Of a stretch of DNA of 64,000 bases, positions 44,944 to 53,994 are shown piece after piece. Source of the stretch: Bog-473 sp963850095 (GTDB taxonomy: Bacteria; Actinomycetota; Acidimicrobiia; Acidimicrobiales; RAAP-2); NCBI GenBank assembly GCA_963850095.1, contig CAWKJX010000012.1, forward strand, positions 248,001 to 312,000, given 5' to 3'. The notes beneath the pieces were generated by a model, which was given only the letters and a program-made list of their open reading frames with translations, was not told where the DNA came from and searched no databases. Both the position numbers and the translations under genes were made by a program. The number at the start of each line of letters is the position of its first letter. The first letter of the stretch is position 1.

Positions 44944-45717
44944 GTGCGTACTGTCGTCGTTGGTGCTTCGAGTGGGCTGGGGCGTTGCATCGGCGTCGGG
45001 CTGACCCAGCGGGGAGCCGAGACCGTGCTCATGGCGCGGCGGCTGGAGCGCCTGGAGGCGGCCGCCAAAGAGGCGGGCCCCGGGACCTTGCCGGTGGCCT
45101 GTGACGTCACCAGCGCCGAGTCGTGCCGGGCGGCCATGGACGCCGCGGTGGCCCACCTCGGTGGCCTCGACGCCCTCGTCTACACGCCGGCCATCGGTCC
45201 GCTGGCCAGCCTGGTCGACGTGGACGCCGATACGTGGCGGCGCGTGTTCGACACCAATGTCATTGGGGCCGCCCTGATGACGACGGCGGCCATTCCGCAC
45301 CTGACGGCATCGGAGGGCATCGCCGTCTATCTGTCGTCGGTCAGCGCGTCGCTCACGCCGCCGTGGCCGGGACTGGGCGCCTACGCCGTCAGCAAGGCGG
45401 CGCTCGACAAGCTGGTCGAAGCCTGGCGGGTGGAACACCCCACCGTCGCGTTCACCCGCCTGGTGGTCGGCGACTGCGCCGGCGGCGAGGGCGACTCCAT
45501 GACGGGCTTCGCCAACGATTGGGACCCCGACCGCGCCGTGCAGTTCGGGACGCAGTGGGTCGAGCGCAAGTACCTGGCCGACTCGCTCATCGACGTCGAC
45601 CACCTGGTGACCATCGTCGACTCCCTCCTCCACAATGGGGCCAGCCTCAGCCTGCACTCGGTCACCGTCGCCCCACGCCGCACCTCGGCCTCGCCACCCA
45701 CCCCGACCCTGGGCTGA
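44944..45717 (+). CDS. short-chain dehydrogenase/reductase (SDR)
   Basis: A 257-residue NAD(P)-dependent SDR. The cofactor loop is RTVVVGASSGLGRCIGVGL (GxxxGxG), CDVTSAESCRAAM binds the adenine, the catalytic Ser lies in YLSSVSASLTPPW and the Tyr-Lys pair in GAYAVSKAALDKL. The frame is open from 44809; GTG 44944 has GGGAGG eight bases upstream and starts exactly at the Rossmann strand. It is 24 bases from the DUF427-thioesterase gene and probably co-transcribed with it. Substrate unknown; carbonyl or alcohol in acyl-CoA or terpenoid metabolism is likely. Confidence 0.88.
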   Translation: MRTVVVGASSGLGRCIGVGLTQRGAETVLMARRLERLEAAAKEAGPGTLPVACDVTSAESCRAAMDAAVAHLGGLDALVYTPAIGPLASLVDVDADTWRRVFDTNVIGAALMTTAAIPHLTASEGIAVYLSSVSASLTPPWPGLGAYAVSKAALDKLVEAWRVEHPTVAFTRLVVGDCAGGEGDSMTGFANDWDPDRAVQFGTQWVERKYLADSLIDVDHLVTIVDSLLHNGASLSLHSVTVAPRRTSASPPTPTLG

Positions 45718-45741
45718 CGTGGCCGGCGGGTGTCGAGGGAC

Positions 45742-46905
45742 ATGACGGCCCGGCCCTATCCGTACGCGGCGCGCGCCTGGTGGGGCGAGGCCGTGGTGGC
45801 CGAATCCGACGCCTGCCTCCTGGTGGAGACCCCGGGGGCACCCTCCACCCTCTACTTTCCGCAAGCGGCCATCGACCTCTCGGCCCTCGACGGGGACGGG
45901 GCGCGTGACGTCGTCTCATTGGTGACGGAGCCGCCCGCACTGGCGGGCTACGGCGCCTTCGACACCGAGCGGGCGCACGTGCGGGTCGAGGTGCTCGACG
46001 GGCTCCCCGGCGACGACGCGCCCGACGTCACGGTGAAGGCGTTTCCGACCTGGGGTGACGCCCGCGACCTGGTCCGGGTCATGGACGTGCAACCCGACGG
46101 GGACCGCCGCTATGTCGGCGTGGCCCACACCGACGGGCGCCGGCCCGTGGTCGAAGGGAGCCAAATGCTGGGGCAGGCCATTGTGGCGGCGGGACGTCAC
46201 GCGCCGGGACGCCGAGCCGTGGCCGGCGGCATGCTCTTCCTGCGCGGCGCCGACGCCGGTAAACCGCTGCATTTCGAACTCGAGGAGCTCAGCGCCGGCC
46301 GGACCTTCACGGGCCTGGCCGTGCGGGTGCTGCAGGAAGGGCGGTGCTGCGCCGCCGGCACGTTGCTGTTGGACACGACCGCGCCGGCCGTCGTGCGTCA
46401 CGCGGCCAACGCGCCGGACGTGCCCGGCCCCTACGAGTGCCCGCCCAACGACATGGGCGTGACCGGTCGCGATCTGCGGGTGGTCGACGGTGCCTACACC
46501 AACGACCCCGACGCTCCGGTGGGGCCGCCGGTGCTCGACTGCTGGGTCCGCTTCCGCGACCTGCCGGACGACCCGGTGCTGCATGCCGGCCTGCTGGTGC
46601 AGTTCATGGGTCACATGCCGATCGCCGCCGGCCTGCGCCCCCACGCGGGCGTCGGCCAGGCGCAGGCCCACCGCACCCTCTCCACGGGGATCAACGCCAT
46701 CAACCTGTCCTTGCACGGGCCCGTGCACGCGGACGAGTGGATGCTGTACCACCACCTCTCGACATTCGCCGGCGACGGCATGACGCACGCCGAGTGCCGG
46801 GTGCACACCGGGGGCGGCGAACTGCTGGCGTCCTTCTCGGTCGACGCCATGGTGCGGCCATTCACCGCCGGCGCCGGCGGGCGCGACGAGCGCACGGCGT
46901 TGTGA
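45742..46905 (+). CDS. DUF427 domain fused to a TesB-like acyl-CoA thioesterase
   Basis: A 387-residue fusion. The first ~100 residues are a DUF427 domain (RPYPYAARAWWGEAVVAESDACLLVE, STLYFPQAAIDLSAL). The rest is a double-hotdog acyl-CoA thioesterase: VVEGSQMLGQAIVAAGRH, GMLFLRGADAGKPLHFELEEL, then the second hotdog with TLSTGINAINLSLHGPV and DEWMLYHHLSTFAGDGM. Thioesterases of this type release CoA from acyl-CoA. ATG 45742 follows GAGGGA; an in-frame GTG at 45730 is weaker. The stop overlaps the next DUF427 gene (GTGA). The covalent DUF427-thioesterase link is uncommon and ties DUF427 to acyl-CoA chemistry. Confidence 0.82.
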   Translation: MTARPYPYAARAWWGEAVVAESDACLLVETPGAPSTLYFPQAAIDLSALDGDGARDVVSLVTEPPALAGYGAFDTERAHVRVEVLDGLPGDDAPDVTVKAFPTWGDARDLVRVMDVQPDGDRRYVGVAHTDGRRPVVEGSQMLGQAIVAAGRHAPGRRAVAGGMLFLRGADAGKPLHFELEELSAGRTFTGLAVRVLQEGRCCAAGTLLLDTTAPAVVRHAANAPDVPGPYECPPNDMGVTGRDLRVVDGAYTNDPDAPVGPPVLDCWVRFRDLPDDPVLHAGLLVQFMGHMPIAAGLRPHAGVGQAQAHRTLSTGINAINLSLHGPVHADEWMLYHHLSTFAGDGMTHAECRVHTGGGELLASFSVDAMVRPFTAGAGGRDERTAL

Positions 46906-47585
46906 GCCTCTCGACCGGCCGCGGGCCGCTGAGCGGGCGCCCCGCCGGGCGCTTCACGGCGCCCGTCCCCGAAGGCGTGGCTTACATCGAGCCCTTCCGG
47001 CGGCGGGTGCGCGCCGTCAAGGACGAGCAGACGGTCGTCGACAGCGAGCGCGTCCTGCTCGTGCACCGGCCGGGCCGGCCCCCTTCCTACGCCTTCCCCG
47101 AGGGCGACGTGACCGGGGTGCCGACGCAGGCCGAGGCCGACACACCCGGCTACGTCTCCGTCGCCTGGGACGCCGCCGACGCCTGGCTCGAGGAGGACGA
47201 ACAGGTGTTCGGGCACGCGCGGAACCCGTACCACCGGGTGGACTGCCTGCGCTCGGGGCGGCGGCTCCGAGTGGAGGCGGCCGGCCTGACTCTGGTCGAC
47301 ACCACCGAGACCCTGGCCGTCTACGAGACGGCGCTCGACCCACGTCTCTACGTCGACCCCCGACTGGTGCGGATGGACGTGCTCTCGCTCAGCGCCACCC
47401 ACACCTACTGCCCCTACAAGGGCACGGCCAGCTACTGGACGGCGCGCGTCGGCGACGTCGTGCTCGAGGACGTCGCCTGGAGCTACGAGGACCCGCTGCC
47501 CGAGTCGACCCAGCTGGGGCACTTCCTGAGCTTCGACGAGGCTCGCGTCGACGTCCACCACGACCTGCCTCCCGCCGCCTCCTGA
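46902..47585 (+). CDS. tandem DUF427 protein
   Basis: A 227-residue protein with two DUF427 copies: the first near VPEGVAYIEPFRRRVRAV and the second with DEEQVFGHARNPYHRVDCL-type motifs (actual EEDEQVFGHARNPYHRVD), SGRRLRVEAAGLTLVDTTET and the highly conserved CPYKGTASYWTARVGD followed by DVAWSYEDPLPE. DUF427 is a small beta-barrel of unknown activity. The GTG start lies in a GTGA overlap with the thioesterase fusion, so the two are co-translated, most likely forming one functional unit. Confidence 0.85.
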   Translation: MSLSTGRGPLSGRPAGRFTAPVPEGVAYIEPFRRRVRAVKDEQTVVDSERVLLVHRPGRPPSYAFPEGDVTGVPTQAEADTPGYVSVAWDAADAWLEEDEQVFGHARNPYHRVDCLRSGRRLRVEAAGLTLVDTTETLAVYETALDPRLYVDPRLVRMDVLSLSATHTYCPYKGTASYWTARVGDVVLEDVAWSYEDPLPESTQLGHFLSFDEARVDVHHDLPPAAS

Positions 47586-47664
47586 CCCCCCGGGGAGGGA
47601 ATTCGCCCACCGCTAAGGTGTGCCGCGGCGGATCCGGTACTGCGCCCGCGGCGCAAAGGGGGCT

Positions 47665-48501
47665 GTGTTGAAGACTTCTTTCGAGACCCTGCTGTACGAG
47701 GAGGACGACGGAGTCGCCACGGTCACGCTCAACCGGCCGGACGTCCACAACTCGTTCAACCTGCAGATGCAGTACGAGCTGAGGGAGTTGTGGACCGGCC
47801 TGCGCTGGTACGACGACGTGCGCGTGGTCATCCTGACCGGAGCCGGGGAGAAGGCGTTCTGCTCGGGCATCGACCGCCAGGAGTCCATTGAGGAGGGCTA
47901 CCTGGGCCACGCCACCGACCGCGACCCCAACCGGGCCGGGCCGGCGTCGACCCCGTTCATGTACAACGACCCGGGGGTCTTCATCAACCCCAAGGCGAAC
48001 GACATGTGGAAACCGGTGATCGCCGCCGTCAACGGCATGGCCTGCGGCGGCGCGCTCTACATGCTGGGCGAGGCCGACATCATCATTGCAGCGGAGAACG
48101 CCACCTTCTTCGACCCCCACGTCACCTACGGCATGGTGGCCGGGTTCGAGTCCATGCACCTGCTGCAGAAGCTCCCGCTCGGCGAGACCATGCGCCTGGT
48201 GCTGCTCGGGGCCCACGAGCGCATGTCGTCGGCGCGGGCCCACCAACTCGGTCTGGTCTCCGAGGTGGTGCCCCGCGAGGAGCTCCTGGAGCGGGCCATG
48301 TGGGTGGCCCGGGCCATCGCGTCGGCCCCGACGTACGCCATTCAGGGCACGGTGCGGGCAGTGTGGCTGGCCCACGAGCTGTCCCGGCGCGACGCCATGG
48401 CGCAGGTGTCGAACTTCGTGTCCCTCGGCACGCAGTACGAGAACATTGAGAGCGGGCAGGCCACGTTCCAGGGCGAACGCATCGAGTGGCGCTTGCGCTG
48501 A
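47665..48501 (+). CDS. enoyl-CoA hydratase/isomerase family protein
   Basis: A 278-residue crotonase. Family landmarks: VATVTLNRPDVHNSFNLQM, the first oxyanion-hole segment EKAFCSGIDRQE, the second VNGMACGGALYMLGEADII, and FDPHVTYGMVAGFESMHLL where the catalytic carboxylate region lies. GTG 47665 (or TTG 47668) follows AAAGGGGG; the frame upstream to 47620 is non-family sequence. Typical role: hydration or isomerisation of an enoyl-CoA in beta-oxidation-like breakdown. It follows the DUF427 gene by 79 bases and may be separately transcribed. Confidence 0.88.
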   Translation: MLKTSFETLLYEEDDGVATVTLNRPDVHNSFNLQMQYELRELWTGLRWYDDVRVVILTGAGEKAFCSGIDRQESIEEGYLGHATDRDPNRAGPASTPFMYNDPGVFINPKANDMWKPVIAAVNGMACGGALYMLGEADIIIAAENATFFDPHVTYGMVAGFESMHLLQKLPLGETMRLVLLGAHERMSSARAHQLGLVSEVVPREELLERAMWVARAIASAPTYAIQGTVRAVWLAHELSRRDAMAQVSNFVSLGTQYENIESGQATFQGERIEWRLR

Positions 48502-48636
48502 GTCATCTCCGGTGGCGGGCGGCGGGCGTCGGGCGTCGAGCGTCGACGCGACGATCCGCCGACGCGTCTGGACGCCGGCGGATCGCCAGATACTTCTCGT
48601 GAGCGGTGATGTGATTCGAACGGCTGGCTTTCGAAC

Positions 48637-49971
48637 CTACGAGGCGTTCGCCGTCGACGTGCCCGGGATGTCGGTGCCGCAGACCGGCTGTGTCCCCGAC
48701 GCCACCTTGAATCCGGTCTTCTCGGCCTCCATGACCCAGGCGCAGGTCTTGGCCGGGTCGTGCCCGAAGGCCGTCGAGTAGTTGATCGACTGAGGCAGCA
48801 GGCCGTTGGCGTTGTAGGACTTGAGGTTGCGCAGATCAGAGATGACGGCGGCCCGGGTCGGGTTCTTCCCGGCCAGCTCCAGGCCCTTGATCATGAGGTC
48901 GGCCCCGGCCCACGCCTCGTACTGGCCGAAGTTCGGGAAGTCCGACTTCGAGAAGTGCGCGTACTTCTCCATGGCGGACTGCATCTGCTCTGTGCCGGCG
49001 TTGGCCAACGGCCACGGCCGGAACGGCGAGAGGAAGTAGGCACCTTGCAGGTCGGCCCAGGCCGGTGACTTGATCACGTCGGGCTCGTAGCCGGTGGCGT
49101 ACAGCGTCGCCTTGAGCTTCACCCCGGCCTGGGCGAGCGCCGTGGCGAGGGCGTAGTTCGAATTGGTGTCCATGGCCGGGACCATGGCGTTGATCCCCGC
49201 CTGCTTGGCCGAAAGCGCCGCAGCGGTGAAGTCCACGCTCCCGAAGGGCACGGTGGTGTCGATGACGCCGACCTTGCCGCCGGCGTGCTGGAACGAGTCT
49301 CCGGTGGAGATGGCGGCCCGGCTGGACGACGGCGAAATGCCGTATCCGTACGAACCGAGCACCGTGCCGCCGTGCGCCTTGAGGAAGTTGCCGATTTCGG
49401 TGTTGACCGGATACTTGGGGTCGACGCTCCCCTCGTCGGAGGCGAACATGTTCGTGTAGGGCTGCTGGCCCCATTCCGGCCCGTCGGTGTAGGCCCCGGT
49501 GACCGGGACGCCGGCCTCCTGCGGGTACTTGGCGGCCAGGAAGAACAGGGGGCTCTGCGACACGATGCCGAACGCCTTGGAGTCGGCCTCCTGGACCGCG
49601 GTGGCGATCTCGGACGGGTTGGTCTGGTCGTCGATGACGAGCGGGACCAGCTTGTGCCCGTCCACCCCGCCTTCGGCGTTCTGCAGGTCGATGCGCGCGT
49701 CGAACCCGGCAGGGGAGGTGGAGTTCTCCGCCCCACCCTCTCCGGTCAGGTCCGTGACGTAGGCGATGGTGATCGGCGAGGCGGACGCGGACGCGGTGGC
49801 CGGGGCCGACGTGGTGGCGACCAGGGCCAGGGGCAGGCCGGCCACAGAGGCGGCGACGACGGTGCCGAAAGTCCGGAAACGGCGCTTGCCACCTTGCTTG
49901 CGAGCGCGTGTCGACCCAGAACGCGAGCGCCGTTCGGTGCCTGCGCCGGACGGGGTCATGAGTGGTTGCAT
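48637..49971 (-). CDS. livK: ABC transporter substrate-binding protein, branched-chain amino acid type
   Basis: A 444-residue periplasmic-binding-protein type 1 (LivK-like) receptor. A basic N-terminus (KRRFRTFGTVV) precedes a hydrophobic signal segment (VAASVAGLPLALVAT) and a probable cleavage near APATASA; the mature protein begins ITIAYVTDLTGEGG and includes the GVPVTGAY hinge-type region, GSYGYGISPSS and FPNFGQYEAWAGADLMIKGLE. No lipobox Cys is evident. ATG 49971 follows GGGGGAGGG; an upstream in-frame ATG (50031) would add 20 unlikely residues. It lies 109 bases after livF behind a hairpin. Homologues in this context often bind aromatic or acyl compounds rather than amino acids. Confidence 0.88.
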   Translation of the reverse strand: MQPLMTPSGAGTERRSRSGSTRARKQGGKRRFRTFGTVVAASVAGLPLALVATTSAPATASASASPITIAYVTDLTGEGGAENSTSPAGFDARIDLQNAEGGVDGHKLVPLVIDDQTNPSEIATAVQEADSKAFGIVSQSPLFFLAAKYPQEAGVPVTGAYTDGPEWGQQPYTNMFASDEGSVDPKYPVNTEIGNFLKAHGGTVLGSYGYGISPSSSRAAISTGDSFQHAGGKVGVIDTTVPFGSVDFTAAALSAKQAGINAMVPAMDTNSNYALATALAQAGVKLKATLYATGYEPDVIKSPAWADLQGAYFLSPFRPWPLANAGTEQMQSAMEKYAHFSKSDFPNFGQYEAWAGADLMIKGLELAGKNPTRAAVISDLRNLKSYNANGLLPQSINYSTAFGHDPAKTCAWVMEAEKTGFKVASGTQPVCGTDIPGTSTANAS

Positions 49972-50062
49972 GGAACGGATGCCCTCCCCCGGACCCCGAA
50001 TCGGGATCCCTTTTCGGTTGCCTACCAACAACTGCCTATGAAGAGAATGAGAATAGCTCTTT

Positions 50063-50080
50063 CACCCTAGGCGAAGGGTG
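50063..50080 (-). terminator. hairpin between livF and livK
   Basis: CACCCT (50063-50068) and AGGGTG (50075-50080) form a perfect 6-base-pair stem with a 6-base loop, immediately after the livF stop. No T-run follows, so it is a weak or Rho-assisted terminator, an attenuator, or an RNA-stabilising element rather than a classical terminator. Confidence 0.4.
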
Positions 50081-50827
50081 TTATTGTAACCCATCCGTAA
50101 TGCCGGCGGGCGTCGCCTCGGCCTCGCCCAGGTAACGGTCGATGACCTCCTGGCCGGCCTCGGCGGCCGGCCCCGACCAGCCCACGTGCCCCCTGGTCAG
50201 GATCACGCACCCGGTGGCCATGGAGAGGGCGCGGTGGACGAACTGCTCGGTCAGGACCAGGGTGATGCCCGAGCGACAGGCCTGCTCGAGTCCTTCGAAG
50301 ACCGACTCGGTCACCAACGGAGCCAGGCCGAGGGACATTTCGTCGGCGATGATCACCTTGGGCGAGACGGCGAGCGCGCGCGCCAACGCCAGCATCTGCT
50401 GCTCGCCGCCGGACAGGCTGCCCGCCCGCTGCGTGCGGCGGTTGCCCAGCACCGGGAAATGCTCGATCGCCCGCTCTATGGCCTGGGGCCGGTCCGAGCG
50501 GCGCTCCTGGGCCACGGCCATGCGCAGGTTGTCGATGACCGACAGGCCGGGAAAGATGCCACGCCCCTCCGGGATGTAGGTCAGCCCGAGCTTGCGGATG
50601 CGGTGGGGAGGCCGGCCCGTGATGTCCTCCCCGTCGAGGAACACCCGTCCGGCCGTGGCGGGGACGAGGCCCGATACCGCCCGGGCCAGGGTGCTCTTGC
50701 CGGCCCCGTTGGTGCCCAGGACGGCGAGCACCCCGCCCTTGGGGACCGAGATCGTCACGCCGAACAGCGCCTGGGAGGACCCGTAGCAGACGTCGAGGTC
50801 GCGCACCTCGAGGATGGGCTCGCTCAC
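50081..50827 (-). CDS. livF: ABC transporter ATP-binding protein (LivF-like)
   Basis: A 248-residue ABC ATPase. Walker A is GTNGAGKSTLA, Q-loop region YIPEGRGIFPGLSVIDNL is the LivF hallmark, signature SLSGGEQQML, Walker B KVIIADEMSLGLAP, and H-loop-like LTEQF. It starts MSEPILEVRDLDVCYGSSQAL at a GTG (50825-50827) that overlaps the reconstructed livG stop. Powers the LivH-M permease together with LivG. Confidence 0.93.
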   Translation of the reverse strand: MSEPILEVRDLDVCYGSSQALFGVTISVPKGGVLAVLGTNGAGKSTLARAVSGLVPATAGRVFLDGEDITGRPPHRIRKLGLTYIPEGRGIFPGLSVIDNLRMAVAQERRSDRPQAIERAIEHFPVLGNRRTQRAGSLSGGEQQMLALARALAVSPKVIIADEMSLGLAPLVTESVFEGLEQACRSGITLVLTEQFVHRALSMATGCVILTRGHVGWSGPAAEAGQEVIDRYLGEAEATPAGITDGLQ

Positions 50828-51778
50828 GACTCCTCCGGCCGCAACCGTTCGCCCTCGACATCGAATCGACCTCGACCTCGACCTCGACCTTCACTTCGAC
50901 GAGGGACGGCGACGGCACGGCCCGGGCCACGGTCGTCCGGCCGACCGGCTCGCCGTCGCCGAGGTAGGCCGCCCGCACGGCCGGGTCGTTGCGGATCTCC
51001 GCCGGGCTGCCGACGGCGATGCGCTCACCGAAGTCGAGCACGAAGACGATGTCCGACAGCGACAACACGGCGGCGACGTCGTGCTCGACCAGCACCATGG
51101 ACAACGGGGGGTCCGACGCGTCGACGATCTGCCGGAAGACGCCGAGCAGGTTCTCCGAGGCCTTCATGTCGAGGCCGGACAGGGGCTCGTCGAGGAGGAG
51201 CACCCGGGGATCGCTGGCCAGCGCCCGCCCCACCTCGACCAGGCGGAGGATGCCGAGCGGCAGTGCGGCCACCGGAGCATTGGCCACCCGGGTCAGGCGC
51301 AGCATCTCGAGGATCCCGTCGATCCGTTCCTTCTCTTCCTTCGAAGGCGGGAGCAGCGACCGGGGGTCGAACATGTCGCGCCACAGGCGCTGACGCGCCA
51401 CGCGGGCGCGGTGGGCCAGGGTCAGGTGCTCACTCACCGTGAGGCCCACGAAGAGCTCGGGTTGCTGGAACGTGCGGGCCAGCCCCATCCTCGCCCGGGC
51501 CCGGGGGGACGCGTTCGTCACGTCTTCGCCGCAGAGCCATACCCGCCCGGCGTTGGCCCGCTGCAGGCCCGAGAGCACGCCGAGGAGCGTCGACTTCCCG
51601 GCGCCGTTCGGGCCGACCAGGCCGGCGATGTGTCCGGGCTCGACCTCCAGGGAGACCTCGGAGAGAGCCAGGAGGCCGCCGAAGCGGACGCTGACGTCCT
51701 CGGCCACGAGCGCCGGCCCCGAAGCACGGCCGCACCGTCGCCCGCCGTCAGGTCGGCCGTCGTAGGGACGGTCGTCAC
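50824..51778 (-). CDS. livG: ABC transporter ATP-binding protein (LivG-like; two single-base frame breaks)
   Basis: An ABC ATPase of the LivG type: VSVRFGGLLALSEVSLEVEP, Walker A GPNGAGKSTLLG, the LivG-specific GLARTFQQPELFVGLTVSEH, a signature region reduced to PLGILRLVEVGRAL, Walker B RVLLLDEPLSGLD and H-loop VEHDV. The intact core frame starts no later than GTG 51707. The family start is probably GTG 51778 (TTVPTTADLTAGDG), overlapping the permease stop as GTGA and joined by one missing base in CGGGGCC near 51720. At the 3' end one missing base in the CGACCT repeat gives FDVEGERLRPEES and TGA 50824-50826. Uncorrected, the frame reads on through livF to 50067. Signature motif SGG is degenerate, as is common in LivG. 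Confidence 0.85.
50867..50890 (-). repeat. (CGACCT)4 tandem hexamer in the livG tail
   Basis: Four perfect CGACCT copies encode an alternating Val-Glu tail in LivG (EVEVEV). The reading frame of livG is lost at or beside this repeat. Confidence 0.7.
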
Positions 51779-53808
51779 GAGACGCGCTCGGCGACCTTCG
51801 GTGCCCCGTCGACCACGCCGACACCGGACGCCGTGTCCAGACCGATGTCGAGTGGCGCCTGCTCGAGTCCGGATCGGACCGACTTCATCCGCAGGGCCAG
51901 CCGCCGCAGCTGCCGGCTCTGCTCGGCCAGCGTGCCGTCGGGGTACTTGGCGGCGGAAATGGCACCGAGGCCGAAGAGGACCGGCAGGACGTTGGGCAGC
52001 CACGCCAACGACGAGAGGTAGTACTGGATGAGCGCCGCCGGAAGGACGAAGGCCATGCCGGCGATCAGCGCGGCCGCGTTCGAGCGCACGCCGATGGTGA
52101 CGAAGATGGCCAGCCAGACCACTCCGGCGAAGGTGGCGAACTCGCTGGGCTGGAAGGTGGTCTGGGCCAGGGCGAGCAGCCCTCCCCCGATACCGGCGAT
52201 CAGCGCGGCGAGCGAGCCGGCGATCACCTTCATCTGCACCACGCTGATGCCCGACGTCCGGGCCCCCGCCTCGCTCCAGCGGGCGGCGTTGAGGGCCAGG
52301 CCGGTGGTGGATCGGCGGAAGTTCACGATGAACAGTGCGATGACGATGAACACGGCCAGACACAGGTAGGTGAACGTGAGATCGGACGTGGCCCAACTGG
52401 GCCGGTTGAGGGAGAGCCCGAGGCCCTGGTTCACGAAGCTCGGCAGGGTGAAGACCAGGTTCTCCATGAGGAGCCCGAACGTGAGCGTCACCAGGGCGAC
52501 GTAGAGATCGCCGAGCCGAATGCTCAGGAAGCCCACGATGGCGCCCATGGCGGCCGCGATCAGCCCACCGACGAGCACGGCCAGCAGGACGGGCCACCCG
52601 TAGTGGTTGGCCAGCTGCGCCGTGGTCAGCGCCCCGACCCCGGCGAAGGTGATCTGGCAGAGCCAGAGCATGCCGCCCTCGCCGGTGACGATGGTCCACG
52701 ACAGGAAGATGACGGCATAGGCGAAGGCCTGCGCGAACAGGCCCACCCAGTAGCCCGACACGATGGCGGGCAGCGCCCCCACGACAATGATGAGCAGGAG
52801 GGGGCCGGCGTACTTGCCGGCGAAGCTCAGCCGGGCCGTCTCGACCACGCTGGTGGTGGAGCCGGCCAGCCGGCTCTCGCCCTGCGGTGTGATGGCGCGG
52901 TCCAGCGCCCCGCCCCAGCCGTCGGCTGCGCCGACCCGTTCGCGGCCGAAGAGGCTGTAGATCAGGAAGAGCGCCACGACGATGAAGGGCACGGCGTCGA
53001 TGACCTCGGTGGTCCACACGCTGTCGGACGGCAGGTAGCGCTGGATGAGCGACGTGGCGACGCCCATCAGCAGCCCCACGACGACGGCGACCGGCAGGTT
53101 GCGCAGCTTGGCCGCCACCACGGCGGCGAACGACGCCGCGATCAGCAACGTGAAGTTGCCGGGGTCGAGCCCGATGATGGGTGCGGCCAGCACGCCGCAC
53201 AGTCCGGCGAAGAGCGTGCTGACGGCCCAGACCCCGATGGAGATGGCGGTCGGGTTCGTCCCCGACAGGTCGGTCATGGCGGGCGAGTCGACCATGGCCC
53301 GCACCTTGAGACCGACCTCGGTGTAGCGCAGGACGACGGCACCCAGCACCACCGTGGCCACCACGCACGCGTACACAATGATTTGGTCGAGCGTGACCGG
53401 CACGCCGAGGAACTGGTAGACGTGCACCGGCTCCGGCGCCAGCCCCGGCGCCTGGTCGATGGCGGCGTTGCCGAAGATCAGCACGGCGACGGAGGGGATG
53501 GCCACCAGCAGGCCGATCGTCGCCACCACCTTGATCAGGGGCGACGACAGGCGCAGGTGGCGGAACAGGACGGCGTAGAGGAACACCCCGAGCGCGGGCG
53601 ACGCGATCAGGATCGACACGACCGCCGACAGGACGATGGACCAGTTCTGCTGGGTGTGCAGGTAGTAGTAGAAGCGCGCGATGAAGTACGCGATGGCGCC
53701 GAAGGCGAAGTTGAGAATGCCCGAGGACGTGTAGGTGATGACCAGCCCGGCCGAGGCGATGGCGTAGATGCCCCCCAGCACCAGCCCGGCGATCACGAAT
53801 TGGAGCAT
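51775..53808 (-). CDS. livHM: branched-chain-type ABC permease, LivH-LivM fusion
   Basis: A 677-residue fusion of the two permease subunits. The LivH half begins LQFVIAGLVLGGIYAIASAGL and ASAGLVITYTSSGILNFAFGA, both classic LivH; a hydrophilic linker follows near residues 305-330 (LFGRERVGAADGWGG). The LivM half shows GYWVGLFAQAFAYAVIFLSW, GEGGMLWLCQITFAGVGAL, GFLSIRLGDLYVALVTLTFG and the cytoplasmic coupling loop RRSTTGLALNAARWSEAGART. Roughly 8-9 membrane helices per half. It is first in the transport operon and preceded by the GACATCGACGTCG element. Import of small carboxylates or amino acids. Confidence 0.92.
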   Translation of the reverse strand: MLQFVIAGLVLGGIYAIASAGLVITYTSSGILNFAFGAIAYFIARFYYYLHTQQNWSIVLSAVVSILIASPALGVFLYAVLFRHLRLSSPLIKVVATIGLLVAIPSVAVLIFGNAAIDQAPGLAPEPVHVYQFLGVPVTLDQIIVYACVVATVVLGAVVLRYTEVGLKVRAMVDSPAMTDLSGTNPTAISIGVWAVSTLFAGLCGVLAAPIIGLDPGNFTLLIAASFAAVVAAKLRNLPVAVVVGLLMGVATSLIQRYLPSDSVWTTEVIDAVPFIVVALFLIYSLFGRERVGAADGWGGALDRAITPQGESRLAGSTTSVVETARLSFAGKYAGPLLLIIVVGALPAIVSGYWVGLFAQAFAYAVIFLSWTIVTGEGGMLWLCQITFAGVGALTTAQLANHYGWPVLLAVLVGGLIAAAMGAIVGFLSIRLGDLYVALVTLTFGLLMENLVFTLPSFVNQGLGLSLNRPSWATSDLTFTYLCLAVFIVIALFIVNFRRSTTGLALNAARWSEAGARTSGISVVQMKVIAGSLAALIAGIGGGLLALAQTTFQPSEFATFAGVVWLAIFVTIGVRSNAAALIAGMAFVLPAALIQYYLSSLAWLPNVLPVLFGLGAISAAKYPDGTLAEQSRQLRRLALRMKSVRSGLEQAPLDIGLDTASGVGVVDGAPKVAERVS

Positions 53809-53850
53809 CCTGGACGACCCACCCCTTGCCGGTCCGTTCCCCCGGCATTT

Positions 53851-53875
53851 CTGACATCGACGTCGAATCTGATAC
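53851..53875. promoter_or_regulatory. GACATCGACGTCG element upstream of livHM
   Basis: TGACATCGACGTCG at 53852-53865, 44 bases from the livHM start, is identical over 14 bases to the reverse complement of a site at 56443-56456 upstream of the OB-fold/thiolase gene, and resembles a third site at 56268-56283. Likely a shared TetR-type operator. Confidence 0.5.
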
Positions 53876-53994
53876 TAAACCAGGCGCGCTGACCGTGCAC
53901 GGGCGCCTGCCAGGCTTCTTACCTGGGGTTCCGTCGAGACGGAGCAGGTCAGGCGGCTACGCCCCGACCCCCACTCATTCCACGGTGTCCGGTC

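Noticed and set aside
48595..48650. tRNA-like stretch with two TTCGAAC segments between the crotonase and livK genes
   Set aside because: The bases flanking each TTCGAA do not form a T-stem, and no acceptor, D or anticodon arms can be paired. More likely chance or a weak intergenic hairpin between convergent genes.
50067..51824. 585-codon frame covering livG and reading through livF
   Set aside because: Beyond about 50870 it is the wrong frame of livF; livG and livF are separate ATPases.
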